A stretch of 64,000 bases of DNA, from assembly GCF_002155915.1 (NCBI RefSeq), contig NZ_MUME01000034.1:1-64000 (forward strand). Reading direction: 5' to 3'. A model generated the notes under the pieces. The model saw nothing but the letters and a program-made list of their open reading frames with translations. It had not been told where the DNA came from and did not search any database. Shown one piece after another: positions 35,964 to 44,647 of the stretch. The stretch's first letter is position 1, and each line of letters begins with the position of its first letter. The DNA is from Streptomyces thermovulgaris (lineage in GTDB: Bacteria > Actinomycetota > Actinomycetes > Streptomycetales > Streptomycetaceae). Both the position numbers and the translations under genes were made by a program.

Positions 35964-36785
35964 GTGTCCACTGCCAAGAAGGCGGAAGGCGCCGAGCCAG
36001 GCAGCTCCCGCCGACGCGGAAGTGCTTCGTCGGACAACACGGCCTCGCCCCTCACGGTTCTGGAAGGGCGGCTCGGTTACTCGATCGAGCCCGCCCTTCT
36101 GGTGCGTGCGCTGACCCACCGCTCCTACGCGTACGAGAACGGCGGCCTGCCGACGAACGAGCGGCTGGAGTTCCTCGGCGACTCCGTCCTCGGCCTCGTC
36201 GTCACGGACACGCTGTACCGCACCCACCCCGACCTGCCCGAGGGCCAGCTGGCCAAGCTGCGGGCCGCGGTGGTCAACTCCCGTGCGCTGGCGGAGGTCG
36301 GCCGCAGCCTCGACCTGGGGTCCTTCATCCGGCTCGGTCGCGGTGAAGAGGGCACGGGCGGCCGGGACAAGGCGTCCATCCTCGCCGACACCCTGGAAGC
36401 GGTGATCGGCGCGGTCTATCTCGACCAGGGCCTCGACGCGGCCTCCGAACTGGTGCACCGCCTGTTCGACCCGCTGATCGAGAAGTCCTCCAACCTCGGA
36501 GCCGGCCTGGACTGGAAGACCTCCCTCCAGGAGCTCACCGCGACCGAGGGGCTCGGCGTGCCCGAGTACCTGGTCACGGAGACCGGCCCCGACCACGAGA
36601 AGACCTTCACTGCTGCCGCCCGCGTCGGAGGCGTCTCGTACGGCACCGGCACCGGCCGCAGCAAGAAGGAGGCGGAGCAGCAGGCCGCCGAGTCCGCGTG
36701 GCGGTCCATCCGCGCCGCGGCGGACGAGCGCGCCAAGGCGGCACAGGCCGCCGAGGGCGCCGACGAGGCGTCGGCCTCCGCCTGA
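35964..36785 (+). CDS. rnc: Ribonuclease III
   Basis: This 273-residue double-strand-specific RNase matures rRNA and controls mRNAs; in S. coelicolor it is AbsB, needed for antibiotic production. It has the catalytic signature [16 protein letters not shown], the second acidic site [16 protein letters not shown] and a C-terminal dsRNA-binding domain ([14 protein letters not shown], then [16 protein letters not shown]). I chose the GTG at 35964 (AGAGG 4 nt upstream) over the GTG at 35952. It ends in an Ala-rich tail. Confidence 0.96.
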   Translation: MSTAKKAEGAEPGSSRRRGSASSDNTASPLTVLEGRLGYSIEPALLVRALTHRSYAYENGGLPTNERLEFLGDSVLGLVVTDTLYRTHPDLPEGQLAKLRAAVVNSRALAEVGRSLDLGSFIRLGRGEEGTGGRDKASILADTLEAVIGAVYLDQGLDAASELVHRLFDPLIEKSSNLGAGLDWKTSLQELTATEGLGVPEYLVTETGPDHEKTFTAAARVGGVSYGTGTGRSKKEAEQQAAESAWRSIRAAADERAKAAQAAEGADEASASA

Positions 36786-36938
36786 GGCGCGTCCTTCTCC
36801 TTCTTCGCTTCCTTCTTCGGACGCTCCTGGCCGTCCCGGCACCGCACGCCCCGCGGGCCCTCCCGCGGCCGGCGTGCGGTGGGGCGGGAGCATGGAGAGG
36901 CCGTACCGTGCGCGTACGGCCGGGGACTGGGGAGAGGC

Positions 36939-37799
36939 ATGCCCGAACTGCCCGAGGTCGAAGTCGTACGGCGCGGTCTGGAGCGGTGGGTCGCCCACCG
37001 CCGCGTCGCCGATGCCGAGGTGCTGCATCCGCGCGCAATACGCCGTCATCCGGCGGGCGCGGAGGACTTCACGCACCGGCTGAAGGGCCGCCGCGTCGGC
37101 CTGCCCGGCCGCCGCGGCAAGTATCTGTGGCTCCCCCTGGAGGACGGCGGCCAGGTGATCCTGGCCCACCTCGGCATGAGCGGGCAGCTGCTCGTCCAGC
37201 CGCTCGAGGCCCCCGCCGAGAAGCACCTGCGCATCCGCATCCGCTTCGACGACGGGCTGGGCACCGAGCTCCGCTTCGTCGACCAGCGCACCTTCGGCGG
37301 TCTGTCGCTGCACGACACCACCCCCGACGGGCTGCCCGACGTCATCGCGCACATCGCCCGCGACCCCCTCGATCCGCTGTTCGACGACGAGGCCTTCCAC
37401 CAGGCGCTGCGCCGCAAGCGGACCACCATCAAACGGGCCCTGCTCGACCAGTCGCTGATCAGCGGCGTCGGCAACATCTACGCGGACGAGGCGCTGTGGC
37501 GGGCCCGCATCCACTACGAACGGCCCACCGCCGGCTTCACCCGCCCGCGCACCGCCGAACTCCTCGGCCACATCAGGGACGTGATGCGCGAGGCCCTCGC
37601 CGCGGGCGGCACCAGCTTCGACAGCCTCTACGTCAACGTCAACGGCGAGTCCGGCTACTTCGACCGCTCCCTGGACGCCTACGGCCGCGAGGGCCTGCCC
37701 TGCCGCCGCTGCGCCACCCCGCTGCGCCGCCGCCCCTGGATGAACCGCTCCAGCTACTACTGCCCGAAGTGCCAGCGGCCCCCGCGCCCGGCGGCGTGA
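36939..37799 (+). CDS. mutM: Formamidopyrimidine-DNA glycosylase
   Basis: This 286-residue base-excision enzyme removes 8-oxoguanine and FaPy lesions. The N-terminal Pro2-Glu3 (PELPEVE) is the catalytic centre; the beta-hairpin lysine is in RRGKYLWL, and GVGNIYADE is the helix-two-turn-helix. The zinc finger has CRRC and CPKC. The ATG at 36939 has GGAGAGG just upstream. A terminator overlaps the stop codon. Confidence 0.96.
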   Translation: MPELPEVEVVRRGLERWVAHRRVADAEVLHPRAIRRHPAGAEDFTHRLKGRRVGLPGRRGKYLWLPLEDGGQVILAHLGMSGQLLVQPLEAPAEKHLRIRIRFDDGLGTELRFVDQRTFGGLSLHDTTPDGLPDVIAHIARDPLDPLFDDEAFHQALRRKRTTIKRALLDQSLISGVGNIYADEALWRARIHYERPTAGFTRPRTAELLGHIRDVMREALAAGGTSFDSLYVNVNGESGYFDRSLDAYGREGLPCRRCATPLRRRPWMNRSSYYCPKCQRPPRPAA

Positions 37800-37829
37800 C
37801 CTCCGGGGCGGCACCGCCCCGGAGGTCAC
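37796..37829 (+). terminator. Terminator overlapping the mutM stop
   Basis: This is a perfect 16-bp stem (GTGACCTCCGGGGCGG and its complement) with a 2-nt loop. The TGA stop of mutM lies inside the left arm. It isolates the recG-mutM cluster from the relic region downstream. Confidence 0.85.
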
Positions 37830-38092
37830 GCCGTGCCGTCAGTGGCCGAAAAAGTGAAGGACCGGGTCTCCGACCTGCGGCCGTGCAATCGATCAACGCT
37901 GCGACCTGCGACTTGGCTGTCGCTGGTTGTCAGCGTTGGTTGCCGTTGGGCGCCCTCGCACGGCCCGTAGATGACCCGGGACTGTGCCGGAGCTGACTGC
38001 GTTCACCAGCGTGGATCAAGGTGATCCGGTTCCCAGGTCACCAATCGCGGGTTGCGATCAGCGTCTCTATGTCAGCGCCCTGGAATCCGTAG
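37830..38092. other. Gene-free, lower-GC segment next to recombinase relic
   Basis: There is no supported gene. The DNA is less GC-rich than its surroundings and contains imperfect GTTG/TTGTC repeats (about 37910-37950). With the recombinase relic that follows, the reading is the decayed end of an integrated element. No intact attachment site or tRNA fragment was recognised. Confidence 0.5.
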
Positions 38093-38290
38093 GTGCTGGA
38101 TGCGGGGGAGAGCAGCAAGGCCCTCGGTGAGTACCGGGGCCACCACGACCCCGGCTTCACGCCTTCACGTCGCGGACGTACACGCGCCGGGCCGGATCCG
38201 GGCCGCGGCGGATCAGCGTCCTCGCGGACGAGGAACCGACGGTGGGCGGCCCGGACCCGGCCCAGGAGGGCGTGCAGCCGTCCTGGCCTG
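38093..38290 (+). pseudogene. Relic of a tyrosine recombinase (integrase C-terminus), frameshifted
   Basis: The frame from 38093 reads LDAGESSKALGEYRGHHDPGFT, then loses homology. The shift is explained by a tandem 8-bp duplication (CTTCACGC / CTTCACGT, 38155-38170). Dropping one copy restores FTSRTYTRRAG and then ADEEPTVGGPDPAQE, matching the RTYTH catalytic Tyr region and tail of phage-type integrases (usual form LGHxDPGFTLRTYTHL). A stop lies just upstream (38090-38092) and the rest of the recombinase is missing. It is a dead remnant. Confidence 0.7.
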
Positions 38291-38298
38291 TGGTCGTC

Positions 38299-39453
38299 TC
38301 AGTAGCCGAAGTTCTGCGTCCACCACGGTCCGCCGGGGCCGAAGTGCACGCCGACGCCCAGGGTCTTGAAGTCGCAGTTCAGTATGTTGGCCCGGTGGCC
38401 GGGGCTGTTCATCCAGGCCTCCATCACCGCCGCCGCGTCGGCCTGGCCGCGGGCTATGTTCTCGCCGCCGAGGTTGGTGATGCCGGCCTTCGCCGCCCGG
38501 TCCCACGGCGAGGCGCCGCTGGGGTCGGTGTGGTCGAAGAAGCCGCCCTCGGCCATGGCCCTGCTGAAGTCCCCGGCGAGGTCGGCCAGCGCACTGCTCG
38601 CCGCCAGGGGGGAGCAGCCCACCTTGGCCCGCTCCTCGTTGACGAGCCTGAGCACCTCGGCCTCCGCGGCGGCCTCCTTGGAGAGTCCCGCCGCCGGGGC
38701 CTCTGCCTTGTCCGGTGCCTTGGTGGCGGGGGCGGCGGGCGACGGGGTCTTCGGCCTGGCCGGTGCGGCCGGGGCCGTGGTCTTCTGCTCCTTGGCCGGT
38801 GCCTCGGTGGGCGTGGCCGACGGCGAGGCCTTCCCCGGCGCGGTGGTGGGGGCCGACGACGGGGCGGACGGCGTGGGCGAGCCGGGCCGGTTCGCGTCGC
38901 GGCTCGTGGAGGAGCCGCCGGCCCGGCTGTCCGGGGCGGTGGCGTCGCCGGACGTGCCGCCCTGCGGGCTCTCGGTGCTCGTCGGCGAGTCCGCGGCCTG
39001 CACCCTGTCGGCGCCGCTGGTCCTGTCGCCGCCCAGCTTGTAGTTCTCCAGGCCCGGCACGGCTCCGGTGGCCACCGCCACCGTGCCGAGGGCGACCGCG
39101 GCCGAGACGCCGAGCAGCCCTGTGCGGACCGGTGTCGCGGGCTTCTTCTTCCGGCGGTGACCACGTCTGCGCGGTCCCTCCGAGGGGCTGAAGCCCTCGG
39201 CCGGGAAGGACACGGTGTCGGCGGCACGGGGCAGGCCGTCGTCCGTCGCGTAGAGGTACTCCTCGGCCTTGGTGCGGGCGTCGGCGTACAGGTCCGGGTT
39301 CAGATAGGGCGCGGTGCCCCAGTGGTCGTCGTGGCCCTGCGGGCGGGCGTCCCACGAGTCGCGGCCCTGCGCATAAGAGCCGTACGTCTCCGTGACCTCC
39401 GTGGCGCGCCCCGTGGCGGCGCGGTCGGCGTCCGAGCGTCGGTGGCGTCCCAT
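38299..39453 (-). CDS. Membrane-anchored CAP/SCP-domain protein
   Basis: This 384-residue protein has a cytoplasmic N-terminus (about 110 residues) with a basic RRRGHRRKKK stop-transfer flank. One membrane segment (about 117-138), a long Ser/Thr/Pro/Ala-rich wall-spanning linker and a C-terminal CAP/SCP (PR-1) domain follow: LRLVNEERAKVGCSPL, FDHTDPSG, GGENIARG, AWMNSPGHRANIL, and WWTQNFG at the end. The bacterial function is unknown. I start at the ATG at 39453 (GAGGAAGG 7 nt upstream) rather than 39519, which lies inside a palindromic operator. It is divergent from acyP. Confidence 0.9.
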   Translation of the reverse strand: MGRHRRSDADRAATGRATEVTETYGSYAQGRDSWDARPQGHDDHWGTAPYLNPDLYADARTKAEEYLYATDDGLPRAADTVSFPAEGFSPSEGPRRRGHRRKKKPATPVRTGLLGVSAAVALGTVAVATGAVPGLENYKLGGDRTSGADRVQAADSPTSTESPQGGTSGDATAPDSRAGGSSTSRDANRPGSPTPSAPSSAPTTAPGKASPSATPTEAPAKEQKTTAPAAPARPKTPSPAAPATKAPDKAEAPAAGLSKEAAAEAEVLRLVNEERAKVGCSPLAASSALADLAGDFSRAMAEGGFFDHTDPSGASPWDRAAKAGITNLGGENIARGQADAAAVMEAWMNSPGHRANILNCDFKTLGVGVHFGPGGPWWTQNFGY

Positions 39454-39513
39454 GTCCTGGCCTTCCTCATCTCTGGTGGTCGACACGCGACCTGAGCCGT
39501 TGCGGTCAACCCG

Positions 39514-39533
39514 ACTCACTCGATCGAGTGAGT
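39514..39533. promoter_or_regulatory. Perfect 20-bp palindrome upstream of the CAP-domain gene
   Basis: ACTCACTCGATCGAGTGAGT is self-complementary over its whole length and lies about 60 nt before the CAP-gene start and 90 nt before acyP. Length, symmetry and position fit a TetR-type operator. No TetR gene is adjacent. Confidence 0.6.
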
Positions 39534-39622
39534 TTCATATGAGATTCATTGGGTCGGGACGGTACCGCATGGCGTGAGGGGAGGAAGTGCCCCCAGGGAC
39601 ATTGGGCGGTTAAGTTGCGGGC

Positions 39623-39904
39623 ATGAGCGAGGATGTGCGACTGGTCGCGTGGGTGCGCGGACATGTCCAGGGAGTGGGTTTCCGCTGGTTCACCAGGGCC
39701 AAGGCCCTGGAGATCGGCGGGCTGAGTGGTTTTGCTCTCAATCTGGACGACGGGCGGGTACAAGTGGTCGCCGAAGGCAACCAAGAGGGCTGCCAGAAGC
39801 TCCTCGACTGGCTGCGCGGCGGCGACACGCCCGGGCGCGTGGACGGTGTCACCGAGATCTGGGACACACCGCGCGGCGGCTACGACGGTTTCATGATCCG
39901 CTGA
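39623..39904 (+). CDS. acyP: Acylphosphatase
   Basis: This 93-residue protein hydrolyses carboxyl phosphates such as acetyl- and carbamoyl-phosphate. The phosphate-binding arginine lies in [10 protein letters not shown], and the catalytic asparagine in [17 protein letters not shown]. It occupies the classical acyP position upstream of smc. Confidence 0.95.
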   Translation: MSEDVRLVAWVRGHVQGVGFRWFTRAKALEIGGLSGFALNLDDGRVQVVAEGNQEGCQKLLDWLRGGDTPGRVDGVTEIWDTPRGGYDGFMIR

Positions 39905-40282
39905 CGGTGTGATGCCCCGCGGGGCCCGCGGACGGGGCGAAAACTGCCGCCGGCATCCGCTCGAAGGGAAAACGAGCAGGTGATTGCCGAGAAACCCCGT
40001 TCCGGGGGTTGCGCGGCACGAAATGATCACTGCACCCGGAAGGGCTCACGGGATTCCCGGCGCCGTCCTCGTCCGGCCGCACGCCCCCCGTATGTCCGTC
40101 GATACGGGCCGTGATCGTGTTGACCGTCAAACTTTTTGGTGAGACGCTGAAAGCCCGAGCACCTGAGCTGTTTGGCATGGATGAACGGCAGCACAAACTC
40201 AACAGTGCCAAGCACCACGGGTGCGAACCCCTCACGACCCACACCGCTTCGGTCGGTCACTCATTGTGGAGGACCATCCATC
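39905..40282. other. Spacer between acyP and the small coiled-coil gene
   Basis: This 378-bp stretch has no supported gene. A GC palindrome (GCCCCGCGGGGC, 39914-39925) may help terminate acyP. A dyad TTGAC-C-GTCAA (40120-40130) precedes a lower-GC stretch that probably holds the promoter of the next gene. Confidence 0.55.
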
Positions 40283-40486
40283 ATGGCAAAGGCGCTTCTC
40301 GGTTACGTCGGCGGCTCCGACCCTCGACTCCTCGCCGAGATGCGACGGCTTCAGCAGCGCGTCCAGGACCTGGAATCCGAGCTGGTACGGATTCAGGCGG
40401 AGAACGACGCGCTGGCGGCTGCCGCTTCTCACAACAGGGTCATGGAGCGCGCCGACGCACACCAGGCGGAGCCTGCGCTCACCTGA
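40283..40486 (+). CDS. Small coiled-coil protein of unknown function
   Basis: This is a 67-residue protein. The N-terminus AKALLGYVGGSDPRLLAEM is followed by a heptad-repeat coiled coil (MRRLQQRVQDLESELVRIQ) and a short polar tail. The ATG at 40283 has GGAGG 10 nt upstream. A strong terminator follows at 40553. I recall an equivalent gene between acyP and smc in other Streptomyces. The function is unknown; the coiled coil suggests a partner protein. Confidence 0.85.
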   Translation: MAKALLGYVGGSDPRLLAEMRRLQQRVQDLESELVRIQAENDALAAAASHNRVMERADAHQAEPALT

Positions 40487-40552
40487 GCACTGCATCGCAG
40501 ATGACGCAGTGATCGGGCTGCACGTGTCAACCGCTCGGTTGCTCAGAGTTGC

Positions 40553-40575
40553 AAGGGACGCCTTCGGCGTCCCTT
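40553..40575 (+). terminator. Terminator after the small coiled-coil gene
   Basis: AAGGGACGCC pairs with GGCGTCCCTT over a TTC loop, followed by the pyrimidine run CCTTCTTCG. It ends the short transcript before smc. Confidence 0.9.
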
Positions 40576-40728
40576 CCTTCTTCGCCCCGCCCTTTGCCCC
40601 GTCATTTCCTGCACCGAGCATCCTTTCACCGTCTTGACCTTTGGTCTGCCCTGCGCATTCCCAGGTGAAACCGCACGGCTGCGAGGGTTCGTGGAGTGGG
40701 CCGAAGGTGCCGGGTAAAGTCCGAAATC

Positions 40729-43700
40729 GTGCACCTCAAGACCCTGACCCTCCGCGGGTTCAAGTCGTTCGCCTCGACGACCACGCTCCGGTTCGAGCCG
40801 GGGATCACGTGCGTCGTCGGCCCGAACGGCTCGGGCAAGTCCAATGTCGTGGACGCGCTCAGCTGGGTCATGGGCGAACAGGGCGCCAAGTCGCTGCGCG
40901 GCGGCAAGATGGAGGACGTCATCTTCGCCGGCACCACCGGGCGCCCCCCGCTCGGCCGCGCCGAGGTCTCGCTGACCATCGACAACTCCGACGGCGCGCT
41001 GCCCATCGACTACACCGAGGTCACCATCACGCGGACGATGTTCCGCAACGGCGGCAGCGAGTACCAGATCAACGGCAACACCTGCCGGCTGCTCGACATC
41101 CAGGAGCTGCTGTCCGACTCCGGCATCGGCCGCGAGATGCACGTCATCGTCGGCCAGGGCCAGCTCGACTCCGTCCTGCACGCCGACCCCATGGGCCGCC
41201 GCGCCTTCATCGAGGAGGCCGCGGGCGTCCTCAAGCACCGCAAGCGCAAGGAGAAGGCGCTCAGAAAACTGGACGCGATGCAGGCCAACCTCGCACGCGT
41301 GCAGGACCTCACCGACGAACTGCGCCGCCAGCTCAAGCCACTGGGCCGCCAGGCGGCGGTCGCCCGCCGGGCGGCGGTCATCCAGGCCGACCTCCGCGAC
41401 GCCCGTCTGCGCCTGCTGGCCGACGACCTCGTACGCCTCCGGGAGGACCTGAAGGCCGAGATCGCCGACGAGACGGCCCTGAGGGAGCGCAAGGAGGCCG
41501 CCGAGCAGGAGCTGAGGAAGGCCCTGCAGCGCGAGGCCCTGCTGGAGGACGAGGTGCGCCGGCTCGCCCCGCGCCTGCAGCGCGCCCAGCAGACCTGGTA
41601 CGAGCTGTCCCAGCTCGCCGAACGCGTGCGCGGCACGATCTCGCTCGCCGACGCGCGTGTGAAGAGCGCCACCTCCGCGCCGCCCGAGGAACGGCGCGGA
41701 CGCGACCCGGAGGACCTGGAGCGCGAGGCCGCCCGCATCCGTGAGCAGGAGGCCGAGCTCGAGGCGGCCCTCGAGGCGGCCCGGCGGGCGCTGGAGGACA
41801 CCGTCGCCCACCGTGCCGAGCTGGAACGCCAACTCGCCGTCGAGGAGCGCCGTCTGAAGGACGCGGCGCGTGCCATCGCCGACCGCCGCGAGAGCCTGGC
41901 CCGGCTCAACGGCCAGGTGAACGCGGCCCGTTCGCGCGCCGCCTCCGCCCAGGCCGAGATCGACCGGCTGACCGCGGCCAGGGACGAGGCCCGGGAGCGG
42001 GCCGCCCGCGCCCAGGAGGAGTACGAGGCCCTCAAGGCCGAGGTCGACGGCCTCGACGCCGACGACGAGGAGCTCGCCGCCCGCCACGAGGAGGCCAGGG
42101 CGGCCCTCGCCGAGGCGGAGGCCGCTCTCACGGCCGCCCGTGAGGCGGTCACGGCGGCGGAACGCGAACGGGCGGCGACCCAGGCCCGGCACGACGCCCT
42201 GGCCACCGGGCTGCGCCGCAAGGACGGCACCGGCGCCCTGCTCGACGCGAGGGACCGTCTCACCGGCCTTCTGGGCCCCGTCGCCGAACTCCTGACGGTC
42301 GCCCCCGGCTACGAGATCCCCCTGGCCACCGCCTTCGGCGCCGCCGCCGACGCCCTCGCGGTCGCCTCCCCCTCCGCGGCCGTGGAGGCCCTGCGCCTTT
42401 TGCGCAAACAGGACGCGGGCCGCGCGGCCCTGCTGCTCGCGGACGACCGGGCCGACGCCCCGGCCGGCCCCGCGCCGGACGGGACGGACCGGGCGGACAC
42501 GGGGTCTCCTGCCGTGCCCTCCGTGAACGGCCACCCCTTCGCCGCCGATCTCGTCAGCGGCCCCGCCGGGCTGATGCCCGCCGTGCGCCGGCTGCTGCGG
42601 GGGATCGTCGTCGTCGGGACGCTGGAGGACGCCGAGGACCTGGTCCGGGCACGGCCCGATCTCACGGCCGTGACCGCGGAAGGGGATCTGCTCGGGGCGC
42701 ACTTCGCGCAGGGCGGGTCCGCCGGGGCGCCCAGTCTGCTGGAGGTGCAGGCCGCCGTGGACGAGGCCGCCGCCGAGCTCGAGGAGCTCGCCGTGCGCTG
42801 CGAGGAGCTGGCCGAGGCACAGCGGCGGGCCGAGGAACGGCGCAAGGAGTGCGCCGCCGCCGTCGAGGAGCTGGGAGAGCGGCGACGGGCCGCCGACCGG
42901 GAGAAGTCCGCCGTCGCGCAGCAGCTGGGCCGGCTCGCCGGGCAGGCGCGCGCCGCCGCCGGGGAGGCCGAGCGGTCGGCGATCGCCGCCGACCGCGCCC
43001 AGGAGGCCCTCGACAAGGCGCTCCAGGAGGTCGAGGAACTCACCGAACGGCTCGCCGCCGCCGAGGAGATGCCGATCGAGGAGGAGCCCGACACCTCCGT
43101 GCGGGACCGGCTCGCCGCCGACGGCGCCAACGCCCGCCAGACCGAGATGGAGGCCCGCCTCCAGGTCCGTACGCACGAGGAACGGGTCAAGGCGCTGGCC
43201 GGGCGGGCCGACTCCCTGGACCGTGCCGCCCGCGCCGAACGCGAGGCACGCGCGCGTGCCGAGCAGCGGCGCGCCCGGCTGCGTCACGAGGCGGCCGTCG
43301 CCGGAGCGGTCGCCTCCGGCGCCCGGCAGCTGCTCGCCCATGTCGAGGTCTCCCTGGCCCGCGCCGAGCAGGAGCGCGCCGCCGCCGAGGCCGCCAAGGC
43401 CCGGTGCGAGCAGCAGCTGGCCGCCGCCCGTGCCGAGGGACGCGAGCTCAAGGCCGAGCTCGACAAGCTGACGGACTCCGTCCACCGCGGCGAGGTGCTC
43501 GGCGCCGAGAAGCGGCTGCGCATCGAGCAGCTGGAGGCCAAGGCGCTGGAGGAGTTCGGCATCGAGCCGGAGGGGCTGGTGGAGGAGTACGGACCGCACC
43601 GGCTCGTGCCGCCCTCGCCGCCCGCCGAGGGCGAGCAGCTGCCGGAGGACCCGGAGCACCCGCGCAACCGGCCGAGGCCCTTCGTCCGCGCCGAGCAGGA

Positions 43701-44331
43701 GAAGCGGCTGAAGGCCGCCGAGCGCGCCTACCAGCGGCTCGGCAAGGTCAACCCGCTGGCCCTGGAGGAGTACGCCGCCCTGGAGGAACGCCACAAGTTC
43801 CTCAGCGAGCAGCTCGAGGACCTCAAGAAGACCCGGGCCGATCTGCTCAAGGTCGTCAAGGAGGTCGACGAGCGCGTCGAGCAGGTCTTCACCGAGGCCT
43901 ACCGGGACACCGCCCGCGAGTTCGAGGGCGTCTTCAGCCGGCTCTTCCCGGGGGGCGAGGGACGGCTCGTCCTGACCGATCCCGACAACATGCTGACCAC
44001 GGGCGTCGACGTCGAGGCCCGTCCGCCGGGCAAGAAGGTCAAGCGGCTGTCCCTGCTCTCCGGCGGCGAGCGGTCGCTGACGGCCGTCGCACTGCTCGTG
44101 TCGATCTTCAAGGCCCGTCCGAGCCCGTTCTACGTCATGGACGAGGTCGAGGCGGCCCTGGACGACACCAACCTCCAGAGGCTGATCCGGATCATGCAGG
44201 AGCTGCAGGAGACCTCGCAGCTCATCGTGATCACGCACCAGAAACGCACCATGGAGGTGGCGGACGCGCTCTACGGCGTCTCCATGCAGGGCGACGGCGT
44301 GTCGAAGGTCGTCAGCCAGCGGCTGCGTTAG
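40729..44331 (+). CDS. smc: Chromosome segregation ATPase SMC
   Basis: This 1200-residue SMC protein has an N-terminal head with Walker A GPNGSGKSN at residues 31-39 and Q-loop VMGEQGAKSLRGG. Two long coiled-coil arms flank the hinge (about 500-670), and the C-terminal head has LSGGERSLTA (about 1109) and Walker B VMDEVEAALDD (about 1137). With ScpA/ScpB it organises chromosomes, which is critical during sporulation septation. The hinge carries an Ala/Asp/Gly/Pro insertion (DDRADAPAGPAPDGTD). I start at the GTG at 40729; the longer frame has no ribosome site. Its last codons are duplicated just after the stop. Confidence 0.97.
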   Translation: MHLKTLTLRGFKSFASTTTLRFEPGITCVVGPNGSGKSNVVDALSWVMGEQGAKSLRGGKMEDVIFAGTTGRPPLGRAEVSLTIDNSDGALPIDYTEVTITRTMFRNGGSEYQINGNTCRLLDIQELLSDSGIGREMHVIVGQGQLDSVLHADPMGRRAFIEEAAGVLKHRKRKEKALRKLDAMQANLARVQDLTDELRRQLKPLGRQAAVARRAAVIQADLRDARLRLLADDLVRLREDLKAEIADETALRERKEAAEQELRKALQREALLEDEVRRLAPRLQRAQQTWYELSQLAERVRGTISLADARVKSATSAPPEERRGRDPEDLEREAARIREQEAELEAALEAARRALEDTVAHRAELERQLAVEERRLKDAARAIADRRESLARLNGQVNAARSRAASAQAEIDRLTAARDEARERAARAQEEYEALKAEVDGLDADDEELAARHEEARAALAEAEAALTAAREAVTAAERERAATQARHDALATGLRRKDGTGALLDARDRLTGLLGPVAELLTVAPGYEIPLATAFGAAADALAVASPSAAVEALRLLRKQDAGRAALLLADDRADAPAGPAPDGTDRADTGSPAVPSVNGHPFAADLVSGPAGLMPAVRRLLRGIVVVGTLEDAEDLVRARPDLTAVTAEGDLLGAHFAQGGSAGAPSLLEVQAAVDEAAAELEELAVRCEELAEAQRRAEERRKECAAAVEELGERRRAADREKSAVAQQLGRLAGQARAAAGEAERSAIAADRAQEALDKALQEVEELTERLAAAEEMPIEEEPDTSVRDRLAADGANARQTEMEARLQVRTHEERVKALAGRADSLDRAARAEREARARAEQRRARLRHEAAVAGAVASGARQLLAHVEVSLARAEQERAAAEAAKARCEQQLAAARAEGRELKAELDKLTDSVHRGEVLGAEKRLRIEQLEAKALEEFGIEPEGLVEEYGPHRLVPPSPPAEGEQLPEDPEHPRNRPRPFVRAEQEKRLKAAERAYQRLGKVNPLALEEYAALEERHKFLSEQLEDLKKTRADLLKVVKEVDERVEQVFTEAYRDTAREFEGVFSRLFPGGEGRLVLTDPDNMLTTGVDVEARPPGKKVKRLSLLSGGERSLTAVALLVSIFKARPSPFYVMDEVEAALDDTNLQRLIRIMQELQETSQLIVITHQKRTMEVADALYGVSMQGDGVSKVVSQRLR

Positions 44332-44354
44332 GGGTCGTCAGCCGGCGGCTGCGT
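44307..44354. repeat. Tandem duplication of the smc 3' end
   Basis: A 22-bp sequence (44307-44328), encoding the last residues of SMC, recurs at 44333-44354 with one mismatch. The period is 26 bp, and the stop codon TAG lies between the copies. It looks like a recent duplication in which the first copy keeps the reading frame. Confidence 0.85.
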
Positions 44355-44535
44355 CGGGTCCTGTCCTCCGGATCCTGCCGCCTTCACTTCCCGTGCCGGG
44401 GGCCCTCAGCCCCCCGTGCCCTGGGCCCGCGTGCCTCCATGACTTCAAGGCAGCCGACCCTTGTATACCGGCTGACTACAACACGTGAACGAATGGCTCC
44501 CCAGAAGAGCGAAGAACTTCGTTATCACTGCGATA

Positions 44536-44563
44536 TTGACTTCGACTCTTGAACGCATAGTCT
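44536..44563 (+). promoter_or_regulatory. glcP promoter
   Basis: TTGACT (44536-44541), 16 nt and TAGTCT (44558-44563) lie about 85 nt upstream of the glcP start. The dyad CGAAG-AA-CTTCG directly upstream is a possible activator or repressor site. glcP is glucose-inducible in S. coelicolor. Confidence 0.6.
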
Positions 44564-44611
44564 CTGCAACGTTGTTTTTACCTTCAGTTCTCGTCCGGAG
44601 AGCTGAGCCCT

Positions 44612-44629
44612 GCCGGCAGCGCTGCCGGC
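44612..44629. promoter_or_regulatory. 18-bp perfect palindrome in the glcP leader
   Basis: GCCGGCAGCGCTGCCGGC is fully self-complementary and ends about 5 nt before the GAGGAG ribosome site of glcP. As RNA it could form a hairpin near the ribosome site; as DNA it could be an operator. Confidence 0.5.
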
Positions 44630-44647
44630 GTGCCCGAGGAGTCATAC

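Larger units (their letters stand above)
44332..44647. other. Spacer between smc and glcP
   Basis: This 316-bp spacer has the second copy of the smc end, then a lower-GC stretch (about 44460-44580) with the glcP promoter, an inverted repeat CGAAG-AA-CTTCG (44510-44521) and a palindrome in the leader. No gene is supported. Confidence 0.65.

Noticed and set aside
40543-44238. A 1231-codon minus-strand frame opposite smc
   Set aside because: It is antisense to smc, whose Walker, signature and hinge motifs are unmistakable; no domain or ribosome site is seen in the shadow frame.
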